Source of the DNA: G965218495 sp965262785
GTDB lineage: Bacteria; Bacteroidota; Rhodothermia; Rhodothermales; Bin80
Length of the DNA stretch: 64,000 bases
Direction of reading: 5' to 3'
Assembly: GCA_965262785.1 (NCBI GenBank)
Contig: OZ253559.1
Location: 1,860,001-1,924,000 of the forward strand
Notes under the pieces: model-generated
Database searches by the model: none
The model's input: only the letters and a program-made list of their open reading frames with translations
Told to the model about the DNA's origin: nothing
In this document: positions 8,596 through 16,903 of the stretch, in pieces
Position numbering within the stretch: position 1 is the first letter of the stretch
How the letters are laid out: each line of letters opens with the position of its first letter
Made by a program: the position numbers and the translations under genes

Positions 8596-9984
8596 CTAAG
8601 GAGACTGGTGGTTTGGAGCGACCCCCATGGCGGCCGCCAGCGTGATCTGGCTTACGCGGTAATTATACACCGCTTCATCCCGCAATTGCAGCGCCTTCAG
8701 ATAGTTGCGTTGCAAGTCTATAAGCACCGTCAGCGACGCCTCCCCCAGCGTATACGCCGTCTGGATCCGCTGTTGCAGGTCTTCAACCCGGACTAAGTAC
8801 TGCTGTTCTATGAGTCTCACGCGCTCAGCTGCGGTGTTGACTGCGGCTACCGCTAGTGAAACCTCGGTCTTCACGGAAGCCCCAATTTGGTGCAGCTTGG
8901 CCACCAATTCTTCGTGCGCCGCCTTCGCGTGCGCCAAGCCGCCGCCGTCCAGTCCGCCCCAAAGCGGCAGGCCGACCGCAATTCCTGCATCCAGCCGGTT
9001 GCCATTAAGGTCGCTGCGGTATCCGCCTGCGAGTTTCAAGTTTGGGATACGCAAAGCACGTTGCAATGACACGTTTACCAATGCTCGGTCCACTTCGTGT
9101 GCTGCCGCTTGCAGGTCCGGGCGGTAGCGCATGGCCGCACTCTGCACGGCTTCCATCGGGTGTAGCACGCCATCGAGGGTTGCGATAGGTATGCCCTCGG
9201 GGTCTACCAGCGTGGCCACCTCGAGTGAGTCGGCGGCATGCACCGGCTGCCGTACGTTACTGGCACCAATGAGTGACAAGAGTACTATCTGTGCTTGTCC
9301 CAATGCAAGAGAAGCCTGTAGCATGTCGTCCTGCAGACGGACCTGCTCAGTCTGAAGTCGCAAGAGCTCTGTGGCCGCGGCATCGCCTTCAGCAACCCGC
9401 TCGGCAACCAGGTCGATGACCGTGCCGATCCGGTCGTGTGCAACGTTCATTGCACGGAATTCTGACTCGGAACGTGCCAGTGAAAAGTATGCGACGCCCA
9501 CTGCTACGTGCAAAGTGCGCCGGACATCTGCGATGCCGGCGCGTGCAACCTGGAGGCTGGCCTCGGCAGCTTCCACGCGATAGCGGCGCTTGCCGGCAGT
9601 TTCGATCTTCTGTCCAAGGAGTGCGATCCACTGGGCCAGCGCCGGCGAGCTATCCCCGCGCTGGGAAAGGCTATAGACGTTTTCCGACTCGAGAATTACT
9701 TCGGGATTCGGCCGTGCACGGGCTCGGAGAACCTGAGCGTCAAAAACCCCCTCTCCACGTTGTGCAGCTAGATAATGGGGGTTCGCCGTTTCTGCAAGCC
9801 GGATGGCGTCGTCAAAACGTAGCGACGTGGGTATATCCTGCCCCGCTGCGCTCGGCGTTAGCCAAAAGCACAACAGTGCTGCTACGCTCCAAATGAACAC
9901 CTCGCAACTGCGTCGCAACCCCGCGTATTCAATGCTTGGTTCCGCACCGGGCCACGCGATGATCAAAGCAGTTTGCGAACTCAC
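8596..9984 (-). CDS. TolC/CzcC-type outer-membrane efflux protein
   Basis: Outer-membrane channel of the OEP family, which forms a trimeric duct for tripartite efflux pumps. After a leader (FIWSVAALLCFWLTPSAAGQ) come two repeats of the long coiled-coil hairpin; the LRFDDAIRLAETANPHYLAAQRG start and TAYTLGEASLTVLIDLQRNYLKALQLRDEAVYNYRVSQ end are characteristic, the latter close to CzcC-like metal-efflux members. The length (462 residues) is normal. The GTG at 9900 would give a shorter, more typical signal peptide than the start at 9984. No membrane-fusion or RND gene follows on this strand; the only neighbour is a small His-tailed membrane protein 18 bp upstream, so the partner pump is elsewhere or absent. 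Confidence 0.85.
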   Translation of the reverse strand: MSSQTALIIAWPGAEPSIEYAGLRRSCEVFIWSVAALLCFWLTPSAAGQDIPTSLRFDDAIRLAETANPHYLAAQRGEGVFDAQVLRARARPNPEVILESENVYSLSQRGDSSPALAQWIALLGQKIETAGKRRYRVEAAEASLQVARAGIADVRRTLHVAVGVAYFSLARSESEFRAMNVAHDRIGTVIDLVAERVAEGDAAATELLRLQTEQVRLQDDMLQASLALGQAQIVLLSLIGASNVRQPVHAADSLEVATLVDPEGIPIATLDGVLHPMEAVQSAAMRYRPDLQAAAHEVDRALVNVSLQRALRIPNLKLAGGYRSDLNGNRLDAGIAVGLPLWGGLDGGGLAHAKAAHEELVAKLHQIGASVKTEVSLAVAAVNTAAERVRLIEQQYLVRVEDLQQRIQTAYTLGEASLTVLIDLQRNYLKALQLRDEAVYNYRVSQITLAAAMGVAPNHQSP

Positions 9985-10002
9985 AGGCCCTGATTTGTCG
10001 CG

Positions 10003-10632
10003 TTACGCGTGGCCATGGCCATTGCCGTTATCGTGGCGATGGTGGCTGAGGCTTCGATGGAAGATGACATGGAGCAGTGAGCCGCTCACGAAGAACTGAT
10101 AGAATTCTGCCGTCTCGTTGTCAGCCATGATATCACCAAGCAGCGTGTAGCCCAGAATGGTTGCCACCAGGATTGCAAGGACGCTAAGGCTGGCCAAGTA
10201 GAACCCGTATTTCGGGCGCACGAGCCAGTAAACCATAAGACCAACAGCCGTGCGGTGCAGCACGAGCGCCAAAATCAGGTCCGTGCTGTCGCCCTTCAGT
10301 ACGGCTGACTCAATGATTACGTGTACGGCCAACCCGGAAATTCCAATGGCCAGCGCAGCGGAATCCGTCTTCCTGGCAAAGAAGTTGGAGGCACGCTCAA
10401 GGACCAGAGGTGCGCCCAGACCGCCCAGCACCAGCATGGATGCAATGAGGATCTCGTCAGGCCACGCGTGCGAATAGATGTGGAATAAGACGAGCAGCGG
10501 TACGGCGAAAAACATGAATCGGTCGAACCACCTGGTAACCGTCGGCAGCGTGTGCAACACCGGGTAAAGCAAGGCGCCAAACGCAGGCGCCAACAGCGCC
10601 GCTATTAGCGCTGAAGTGAATTCAAACGGCAT
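10003..10632 (-). CDS. multi-pass membrane protein with His-rich tail
   Basis: The 209-residue integral membrane protein has about six to seven hydrophobic segments (roughly residues 8-27, 38-52, 62-78, 91-108, 116-135, 146-166, 180-192). It ends in a His-rich cytoplasmic or periplasmic tail (HRSLSHHRHDNGNGHGHA). Two segments, GLAVHVIIESAVL and ALVLHRTAVGLMVYWLV, place His and Glu inside helices in a way that recalls the metal-binding helices 4 and 5 of ZIP transporters, but the match is loose. It precedes the CzcC-like gene on the same strand with an 18-bp gap, so a role in divalent-metal handling is plausible. Function not established. Confidence 0.6.
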   Translation of the reverse strand: MPFEFTSALIAALLAPAFGALLYPVLHTLPTVTRWFDRFMFFAVPLLVLFHIYSHAWPDEILIASMLVLGGLGAPLVLERASNFFARKTDSAALAIGISGLAVHVIIESAVLKGDSTDLILALVLHRTAVGLMVYWLVRPKYGFYLASLSVLAILVATILGYTLLGDIMADNETAEFYQFFVSGSLLHVIFHRSLSHHRHDNGNGHGHA

Positions 10633-10942
10633 AGTCGTAGGCTATTGCGGTGATGCAGGCTTCTTGTGTGCTCCTTACGGTGCAAAAGAGCGGTAAGCAC
10701 CTGGTCCAGATCCGTGTTCAAGTATGTGAGGGCGCGGTCACCCGGTTTCGTACCATCACGCGGAGGAAGAAGGCCAATATCCCGGGCGAAGATACCGTTT
10801 TAGACTGTAACTGCGTCGTTTGGCATCTCGATTCATTTCTCTAGCAGTCATTCCAAGCCGGGGCGGTTCACTGGTACCTCGGTCCCCGTGTCCGTGAAAA
10901 TAGTTTGGCGCATGTGCAGTTGCAACCGAACCGCCAGAAGGG
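10633..10942. other. divergent intergenic region
   Basis: About 310 bp between the divergent membrane-protein gene and prmC. Both promoters should lie here. No convincing gene, repeat or terminator was seen. Confidence 0.35.
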
Positions 10943-11896
10943 ATGGTCCATAACGTTGACCCATGCGTAGAAAGCCCGAAATCAGCATGTGCTATGGACA
11001 GGCTACTCATCTCGGACTCACGAACACTACCTGCGGATCTGCGGCAGTGGGGTGCGCTACTGGACGCAGGCACCCTGGCCCTATCGGATGCCACCGTGCC
11101 GTTGCCTCGACGCGCGGCAAGGTGGCTGCTGGAAGGCATCCTGGGGATAAGCGCGGCCAGCCTTATCGCTTATCCGGAGCAAGAAGCGAGTGCCGATGAA
11201 GTGGAGCGTTTCTCTGAAGCCATCAGGCGCTGCCGCCATCATGAGCCGCTCCAATATGTCTTGGGACATGCTGACTTCTGCGGCCTCAGGCTGCACGTGA
11301 CACCGGATGTCCTGATACCGAGACCCGAAACCGAGCTTCTTGTTCAAGCTGCTCTCGCGCGCATGGCCAAACTTCCTAACCCCCGTGTGCTTGATGTGGG
11401 CACCGGCAGTGGCTGTATCGCGTTGGCGCTCAAGCACGCGCGATCAGATGCCTATGTGGTGGCATGTGATAATAGCCGCGCCGCGCTTCGCGTCGCTAAA
11501 GGGAATGCGCGGCTGCTAGGGCTGGCGGTGTCTTTTGTGCATGCAGACATATTGGCCTCTTTGCTAGAGCCGGCAGCCAAAGGGCCCTTTGACCTCATTG
11601 TGTCCAATCCTCCGTACGTACCAGATGCGGAATTCGGAGCGCTGCCAGCCAACGTGCGCGACTTTGAACCTGTCGAGGCGCTCGCTTGTGGAGATGACCC
11701 GTTACGTTTCTACCGCGCCATCGCCAAGCAACGCCGCCACCTGTGTCCAGGTGGCTACCTGGTGCTGGAAGTGCATGCTGACTACGCTGCCCAAGTGCGA
11801 CAACTGTTGGTGGATTCTGGCTTCAGTACTTCGGCCATGCATCAGGATTTGGCAGGAAGGCCACGTATGGTCACGGCCGTCTCGGCAGGCAACTAA
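10943..11896 (+). CDS. prmC: peptide chain release factor N5-glutamine methyltransferase
   Basis: Class I SAM methyltransferase that methylates the Gln of the GGQ loop in release factors RF1/RF2. Visible motifs are the N-terminal helical domain (PLQYVLGHADFCGLRL), the conserved VLIPRPETELLV segment, motif I VLDVGTGSGCIALAL, and the catalytic substrate-binding NPPYVPDAE. The 317-residue length is slightly long; the start at 10994 (MDRLLISD) would give the common 300-residue form. The first ATG has a weak GAAGGG just upstream and is kept. The nitrilase-superfamily gene begins 25 bp after its stop, so the two are probably one transcript. Confidence 0.9.
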   Translation: MVHNVDPCVESPKSACAMDRLLISDSRTLPADLRQWGALLDAGTLALSDATVPLPRRAARWLLEGILGISAASLIAYPEQEASADEVERFSEAIRRCRHHEPLQYVLGHADFCGLRLHVTPDVLIPRPETELLVQAALARMAKLPNPRVLDVGTGSGCIALALKHARSDAYVVACDNSRAALRVAKGNARLLGLAVSFVHADILASLLEPAAKGPFDLIVSNPPYVPDAEFGALPANVRDFEPVEALACGDDPLRFYRAIAKQRRHLCPGGYLVLEVHADYAAQVRQLLVDSGFSTSAMHQDLAGRPRMVTAVSAGN

Positions 11897-11921
11897 CCGC
11901 AGAGCCAAGTTCAACCAGCTC

Positions 11922-12761
11922 ATGACAACAAGAATCGCACTCATTCAGCAGCAGGCAACGCACGACCTGGATGGCAACCTCTTCCGAGGCCTGAAAAAGC
12001 TTGAAGAGGCCGCTGCAGGCGGTGCTGTGCTCGTAGCATACCCGGAGTTGGCATTTACGCCATTCTATCCTCAACATGTAGCAGGCCCGCGCGTGTTGGA
12101 CCTTGCTGAGCAGGTACCCGGGCCTACGACGGCAGCCTTTTGCGAGGCCGCGCGTCGACTGGGCGTCGTCGTCGTACTCAATCTCTACGAGCGTGCGGGG
12201 AACCTAGCCTATGACACCTCGCCCGTCATCGACGCGGACGGCACGATTGTAGGCCGCACCCGCATGATGCACATCACCGACTATGAGGGGTTTCACGAGC
12301 AGGGCTACTATGCGCCTGGTAACACGCTGGCGCCGGTTTACCAGACGGCTGCCGGACGAATTGGCGTGGCGATCTGCTATGACCGCCATTACCCTGAATA
12401 CCTGCGCGCGCTGGCGCTGGGTGGTGCGGACCTGGTAGTGGTGCCGCAGGCTGGCGCGCTTGGCGAATGGCCAGAAGGGCTCTTCGAAGCTGAACTTCGC
12501 GTGGCCTCCTTTCAGAATGGATACTACATGGCACTCGCAAACCGCGTGGGCAAGGAAGATGTGCTTCACTTCGGAGGCGGTTCCTTTGTCACCGATCCCG
12601 CGGGCTACGTCATTGCGCAGGGGCCCGAAGACGAGGATGCGATTGTCTACGCGGACATAGATTACGCGCGCTGTGCCACTTCGCACGCCAGGCGCCTCTT
12701 CTTACAGCACCGCCGCGGCGAGGTCTACGAGGGCGGTGCGGTACGCCTTATCACGGACTAG
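11922..12761 (+). CDS. carbon-nitrogen hydrolase family protein, catalytic Lys replaced
   Basis: Nitrilase-superfamily protein of 279 residues. ATG 11922 is chosen because the fold starts immediately (TRIALIQQQATHDLDGNL); the frame extends upstream only as prmC antisense-frame sequence. The active-site Glu is in LVAYPELAF and the nucleophile Cys in VAICYDRHYPEYLRAL. Where amidase members have the catalytic Lys (usually YRKxHIPD) this protein reads GRTRMMHITDYEGF, with Met at the Lys position, followed by the normal GFHEQGYYAPG loop. The usual Glu-Lys-Cys triad is therefore incomplete. Closest in appearance to N-carbamoylputrescine amidase-like members, but activity is doubtful or altered. Its 3' end overlaps the convergent thioredoxin gene by 4 bp. 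Confidence 0.85.
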   Translation: MTTRIALIQQQATHDLDGNLFRGLKKLEEAAAGGAVLVAYPELAFTPFYPQHVAGPRVLDLAEQVPGPTTAAFCEAARRLGVVVVLNLYERAGNLAYDTSPVIDADGTIVGRTRMMHITDYEGFHEQGYYAPGNTLAPVYQTAAGRIGVAICYDRHYPEYLRALALGGADLVVVPQAGALGEWPEGLFEAELRVASFQNGYYMALANRVGKEDVLHFGGGSFVTDPAGYVIAQGPEDEDAIVYADIDYARCATSHARRLFLQHRRGEVYEGGAVRLITD

Positions 12762-13288
12762 TCTGTGGCATAGCCTTCTGGTGGCGCATTCCTATACGCA
12801 CCGCTGGCGATGTACTGCAAGGCCTGTCCAAACGGCTCAAGCGCCGTGTAGCCATCCAAGCGCGTGACATACGTGCCTTCTTCATTCAGGAAAACCGTTG
12901 TGGGCGTCCCTGAAGCACCAAGGGCGTATCCGAGCTCCTGTGATGTGAAGGTATATCCCATAAAGTCGTGCTGCGTCTCGCCGTCATCAATGTTGAGACG
13001 ACCGTATGCAAAATTATGCTGTACATAGGCAGCAAGGGTCGGGTTGCCGTAGACTTCTTGTTGCATCCTGGCGCACCAACCACACCACGGCGCGTAGATA
13101 TCAATCAGGACCGGCTTGTCCTGCTCTTTGCCCACCGCTACCGCTTCATCAAAGGACGGCCATGGAAACGGCGTGATGTTCGCTACCGTCATCGGGTCCG
13201 ATGAGGGAGGTGGTCCCTCGGCCTCATCGGACTGCGCACAGCCTGCAGCCAGCGTCACGACCAACAAGAATACTCTGCTACGGGTCAT
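12758..13288 (-). CDS. thioredoxin-fold lipoprotein (CGWC)
   Basis: Periplasmic lipoprotein of 176 residues with a thioredoxin fold. The leader MTRSRVFLLVVTLAAGC ends in a lipobox, followed by a low-complexity linker rich in Glu, Pro and Ser. The redox site is DIYAPWCGWCARMQQEVYG, and the cis-Pro loop is ASGTPTTVFLNEEG. This arrangement is typical of DUF255/thioredoxin_7-like members that reduce or isomerise disulfides in the periplasm or feed cytochrome c maturation. Its start codon overlaps the stop of the upstream glycosyltransferase gene by 4 bp (ATGA), so the two are translationally coupled, although the functional link is unclear. Confidence 0.85.
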   Translation of the reverse strand: MTRSRVFLLVVTLAAGCAQSDEAEGPPPSSDPMTVANITPFPWPSFDEAVAVGKEQDKPVLIDIYAPWCGWCARMQQEVYGNPTLAAYVQHNFAYGRLNIDDGETQHDFMGYTFTSQELGYALGASGTPTTVFLNEEGTYVTRLDGYTALEPFGQALQYIASGAYRNAPPEGYATD

Positions 13289-14415
13289 CTCTGAAGAAGT
13301 GCGTGGTAAGCCGTCGTGAAGCGCTGTGATGCAACGGACCAGCTGTACGTCTCAAATACACGCGGCGTGTTAGCACGCCATTTTTTGCGTAGCTCCACGT
13401 TATTGGCGCACTGCTGCAGCGCTTGCACTAGCGAATGGCGATCGGATGGGCGCACGACCATACCCACCTGAAAGTGCTCAACAACGCGCCTCATCTCGCG
13501 CAAGTCGCTTGCCAGAACGGGTACACCTGCCATCAGATACTCAAACAGCTTGTTGGGCAACGCATACTGATGGTTGAGGCATGTGTCTTCAAGCAGTGTG
13601 ACGCCGAGGTCTGCATCCGCGGTTACTGGCAACAGTGCATCAGGAGGCATCGGATCCACCAGTCGAACGCGCTTGTGGATGCCATGCTCCCGTACCGCCC
13701 GTGCCAGCGCAGGCATTTGTGGCCCCCTGCCCATGAAGACCAGGACGGCCCCATCGACATCGCGCATCGCATCCAGCAGCAAAAAACACCCCCGGCTCTT
13801 CTGGATGCTGCCCTGGTGCAGTATGAGAAATGAATTGCTATCAATCTTGGCCCTTTGGCGCAGGGTACCGGAGGGACGGGGACACTGCGATTCTGGCACG
13901 TTGTATAAGACATCCGGACGGGCAATGCCGTAGGTCGTTTGCAGCTGCGCCGCTATGCTGTCGCTTACCGTGAATACCGTGTCCGCAGCCCGAATGTCGC
14001 GGCGCTCAATCCGGTGCCAAAAGGCACGAACCCATGGCCTCCCGGCCGTTGACGCAACATGGGGATACAACTCTCGCGCGTCATAGACCAGAGCGCTCTC
14101 GTACTTGGTGGCCGCCAAGCGCATGGCACGCAGGCAGTAGAGATCGCTTGCATGAAAGACGCGCGCCTTCTGGCCGCGAGCGGCCTCAAGAAACAGTCGG
14201 TGTACCTTCCAAAAGAAGCGGGGACCACCGCCCGTTGGGCGCGGCAAATAGCGCAGATGCACCCCGTCGTCAAGGAAAGGCGTTCCCGCATCGTGGCCCA
14301 GTGCAAAGACAGTCACCGTAAGCCCAAGCGAGCGAAGAAGTCGAAGCTGCCTGATGGCCCGGGAGTTGCGACGAACATCGCCCGTGAGCGTAAACACTAC
14401 ATCAGTTGGTGGCAT
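13285..14415 (-). CDS. GT4-like glycosyltransferase
   Basis: GT-B fold glycosyltransferase of 376 residues, the type that transfers sugars from nucleotide donors during glycan or glycolipid synthesis at the cytoplasmic face. The N-terminal domain shows RRNSRAIRQLRLLRSLGLTV and VFHASDLYCLRAM; the C-terminal domain shows ILHQGSIQKSRGCFLLLDAM, VFMGRGPQ and the donor-binding segment QYALPNKLFEYLMAGVPVLASDLREMRRVV, with the EYLMAG stretch at the usual Glu-containing motif. No sugar-nucleotide genes are nearby, so acceptor and donor are unknown. It is the upstream member of an ATGA-coupled pair with the thioredoxin lipoprotein. Confidence 0.85.
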   Translation of the reverse strand: MPPTDVVFTLTGDVRRNSRAIRQLRLLRSLGLTVTVFALGHDAGTPFLDDGVHLRYLPRPTGGGPRFFWKVHRLFLEAARGQKARVFHASDLYCLRAMRLAATKYESALVYDARELYPHVASTAGRPWVRAFWHRIERRDIRAADTVFTVSDSIAAQLQTTYGIARPDVLYNVPESQCPRPSGTLRQRAKIDSNSFLILHQGSIQKSRGCFLLLDAMRDVDGAVLVFMGRGPQMPALARAVREHGIHKRVRLVDPMPPDALLPVTADADLGVTLLEDTCLNHQYALPNKLFEYLMAGVPVLASDLREMRRVVEHFQVGMVVRPSDRHSLVQALQQCANNVELRKKWRANTPRVFETYSWSVASQRFTTAYHALLQR

Positions 14416-14532
14416 CAGGCCTAGCGCTCGATTTGGATGCGTCCTTGCGTGCGATTATACTTGTAGCACATCCGTTTGGGCCGCCAACGCGAAGGTGCCC
14501 CGATACAGATTCTGCGGCGCTTGCTGAGACTT

Positions 14533-15306
14533 ATGCGAACTGTACGCGGCTGGACCCGAATTCTGTGGGTAATCGCGCTGATGACCGGCTGGGCCGTCAT
14601 CACGACGGCAGGAGCCTGGCTGCAGCATCCGTTGAATCGGGCACGGTTTCGGGCCCGGCAGCAGCGTATCGCGGCGCGCATTCTGTGCAGGGCAGCGGGT
14701 TTTCGGGTTACAACGGCAGGCAAGGCACCTCCCGCAGGGCCTATGCTGTACGTATCCAACCACATTACCGCGTTGGACCCAATCTGGATCGGCACCCAAG
14801 TCGAAGTATCTTTTGCGGGCAAGATGGAGATCACCGGGTGGCCGGTTTTGGGGTGGATTGCCAACACGCACGGTATCATCGGCGTAGAGCGCGGCCGGCG
14901 TAGCTTTGCCCGCGATTTTGTTGACGCGATCAGGCGCCGCCTGGCGGCGGGCGTGCCAGTAATGGTGTTCCCAGAAGGGGGGATTGGTTGGGGGGACACG
15001 TTGCTGCCCTTTAAGACCAGTGCGTTCGAGGCGGTCGCGGGCAGTGAAACAGGTCGCGTGCAGCCGGTATTCATGGATGTTGTTGCGTTGGACGGGCAGC
15101 CGACACCGGACGGCGAGGGACGATTTATGCTTTCATACAACCATCATGACACCCTGTTCGGGCATCTGGCTCATGTCTTCAGCTACCGCCGCGTGGAGAT
15201 AGAGGTGCACTTCGGTCAGCCACTCAGCGCAGCGCTCATGAAGCGAAAAACACTGGCAGACAAGACGCATGCTGCGGTGGTACTGCTCCAGCAGCAGAAA
15301 CAATAG
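14533..15306 (+). CDS. 1-acyl-glycerol-3-phosphate acyltransferase-like protein
   Basis: PlsC-type acyltransferase of the inner membrane, which acylates lysophosphatidic acid or a related lysolipid. ATG 14533 is preferred over the TTG 57 bp earlier because it starts directly before the hydrophobic anchor (RILWVIALMTGWAVITTAGAW). Catalytic motif I is SNHITALD (HX4D), motif II is around FAGKMEITGWPVLGW, and motif III is VMVFPEGGIGWGDTLLPFKTSAFEAV. The C-terminal part is diverged from the best-known PlsC, so substrate specificity is uncertain. Divergent from the glycosyltransferase; HtrA-like gene follows 39 bp later. Confidence 0.85.
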   Translation: MRTVRGWTRILWVIALMTGWAVITTAGAWLQHPLNRARFRARQQRIAARILCRAAGFRVTTAGKAPPAGPMLYVSNHITALDPIWIGTQVEVSFAGKMEITGWPVLGWIANTHGIIGVERGRRSFARDFVDAIRRRLAAGVPVMVFPEGGIGWGDTLLPFKTSAFEAVAGSETGRVQPVFMDVVALDGQPTPDGEGRFMLSYNHHDTLFGHLAHVFSYRRVEIEVHFGQPLSAALMKRKTLADKTHAAVVLLQQQKQ

Positions 15307-15345
15307 CATGGACAAAAGGGTACTTCGAACGCTTAACTTGGGGAC

Positions 15346-16866
15346 ATGGAAATACCTGGCGGTCAACTGCTCCACCGGAATCTGATCGGTGTCGGCCTGG
15401 TCCTTGCGGGACTGCTGGCGGGCGTACTCCTTATGCAGTTCACTCAGCAGGCGCGTCCCGATTTCCCGGCTGAACTGCGTACGGTGGAGTTCCACAAGAA
15501 CGCTCCGTTGCTGGCGGAGCGGGAGGTAAGCACCGCCGGCGTATTGCAACTCAATGAGCAGTTCAAGCAGGTTTCACACGATGTAAAGCGTGCCGTAGTG
15601 TCCATCCACGCGGCCAGTAGCTGGTACAGTGTACCGTGTGCCATCCTCAAACGGCGAAGCAAGGAGTACCGGGACCGGGAGAGTTTGGGCAGTGGCGTGC
15701 TGATCAGCCCGCAGGGTTACATCGTCACCAACTACCACCTTGTTGAAGATGCGTGTGGGCTGCGAGTGACGTTCTTGGACAAGGAGGAGTACGAAGCCGA
15801 AGTGGTGGGGGTAGACCAGTCCACTGACCTTGCCGTGGTTCGCATCATGCTGAAACCGGGCAAAGAGGTGAAGCCGTTGCCTTTGGGCGACTCAGACGAG
15901 GTGCAGACCGGAGAATGGGTGCTGGCAGTGGGAAACCCCCTGGCCCTTACTTCTACCGTAACGGCCGGCATCGTTAGCGCCCTCGGGCGACATGTCAACA
16001 TCATTCAGGACGAGTCCAACGTTGAAGACTTCATCCAGACCGATGCCGCAATAAATCCGGGCAATTCGGGTGGGGCACTCGTAAACCTTCAGGGAGAACT
16101 TATCGGCATCAACACGGCGATTGCTACGCAGACAGGATACAACGAAGGGTACGGGTTTGCTATCCCGGTCAACCTGGTCAACCGCGTCGTGCGAGACTTG
16201 ATTACTTACGGTGAGGTGAAGCGCGGCTATGTGGGCGCGCGCTTCGAGCGTGTAGATGCCCGATTTGCTGAAGAACTTGGCCTGCAGGAGGTTCGCGGCG
16301 TGTACCTGGACTACGTGGTACGAGAGGGCGCAGCTCACCAAGGGGGGTTGAGGGACGGCGATGTCATCCTGGCATTAGAGGGCAGGCCGGTCAATGAGCC
16401 TAATGAGCTACAGAGTGCCATTGCACAGTATCACCCGGGGGACAGTCTCACGGTACGCGCCTGGCGCCGTGGGATTACCCGGAACCACTTTGTTATCTTG
16501 GCTGGACAAGATGACCCGGGCGTTGCTGCATGGGTCAACAGCTTCCTCCGGCAAGAGCCGATCAGCGACCCGCACGGCGGAGAGTTGTTTCCCGTCGAAC
16601 GCTGGGGGCTGGCCTTGCGGCAGCTGAATGACGAGGATAGGCTTCTTTTTGACGTAACTAGTGGTGTTTATGTCTTCCACGTGCGTACCGGGTCGATTGC
16701 CAGCCGCGCAGGCGTCCTAGATCACGTCGTGCTGAAAGAGATCAATGGCGAAGCCGTCACCTCGGCGAGGGAAGCACAGAAGAAGCTGGAGGACGCGGAA
16801 GAGGTGCTTTTGACAATTCTGCATGAAGACGGGCAAGCCGTAGACCTTCGTTTGTCCGAAGGGTAA
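15346..16866 (+). CDS. HtrA/DegP-like serine protease with two PDZ domains
   Basis: Envelope protease/chaperone of the S1C family, 506 residues. An N-terminal hydrophobic segment (NLIGVGLVLAGLLAGVLLMQF) acts as anchor or signal. The chymotrypsin-like domain has the triad His in VTNYHLVEDA, Asp in DLAVVRI and Ser in INPGNSGGALVN, then the GYGFAIPVNLVNRVV end of the domain. PDZ1 begins at RGYVGARFERV with GGLRDGDVILALEGRPV; PDZ2 covers about residues 410-500 with GSIASRAGVLDHVVLKEINGEAV. An insert with SSWYSVPCAILKRRSKEY lies before the GSGVLIS strand. Its role is removal of misfolded envelope proteins under stress. Confidence 0.9.
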   Translation: MEIPGGQLLHRNLIGVGLVLAGLLAGVLLMQFTQQARPDFPAELRTVEFHKNAPLLAEREVSTAGVLQLNEQFKQVSHDVKRAVVSIHAASSWYSVPCAILKRRSKEYRDRESLGSGVLISPQGYIVTNYHLVEDACGLRVTFLDKEEYEAEVVGVDQSTDLAVVRIMLKPGKEVKPLPLGDSDEVQTGEWVLAVGNPLALTSTVTAGIVSALGRHVNIIQDESNVEDFIQTDAAINPGNSGGALVNLQGELIGINTAIATQTGYNEGYGFAIPVNLVNRVVRDLITYGEVKRGYVGARFERVDARFAEELGLQEVRGVYLDYVVREGAAHQGGLRDGDVILALEGRPVNEPNELQSAIAQYHPGDSLTVRAWRRGITRNHFVILAGQDDPGVAAWVNSFLRQEPISDPHGGELFPVERWGLALRQLNDEDRLLFDVTSGVYVFHVRTGSIASRAGVLDHVVLKEINGEAVTSAREAQKKLEDAEEVLLTILHEDGQAVDLRLSEG

Positions 16867-16903
16867 AGCGTAGGGCCACAATACGGGTACGGCGTCCACA
16901 TAA

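Noticed and set aside
14406..14903. Plus-strand frame of 165 residues overlapping the start of the PlsC-like gene.
   Set aside because: It is an out-of-frame shadow of the acyltransferase, whose HX4D and FPEGG motifs are in the other frame.
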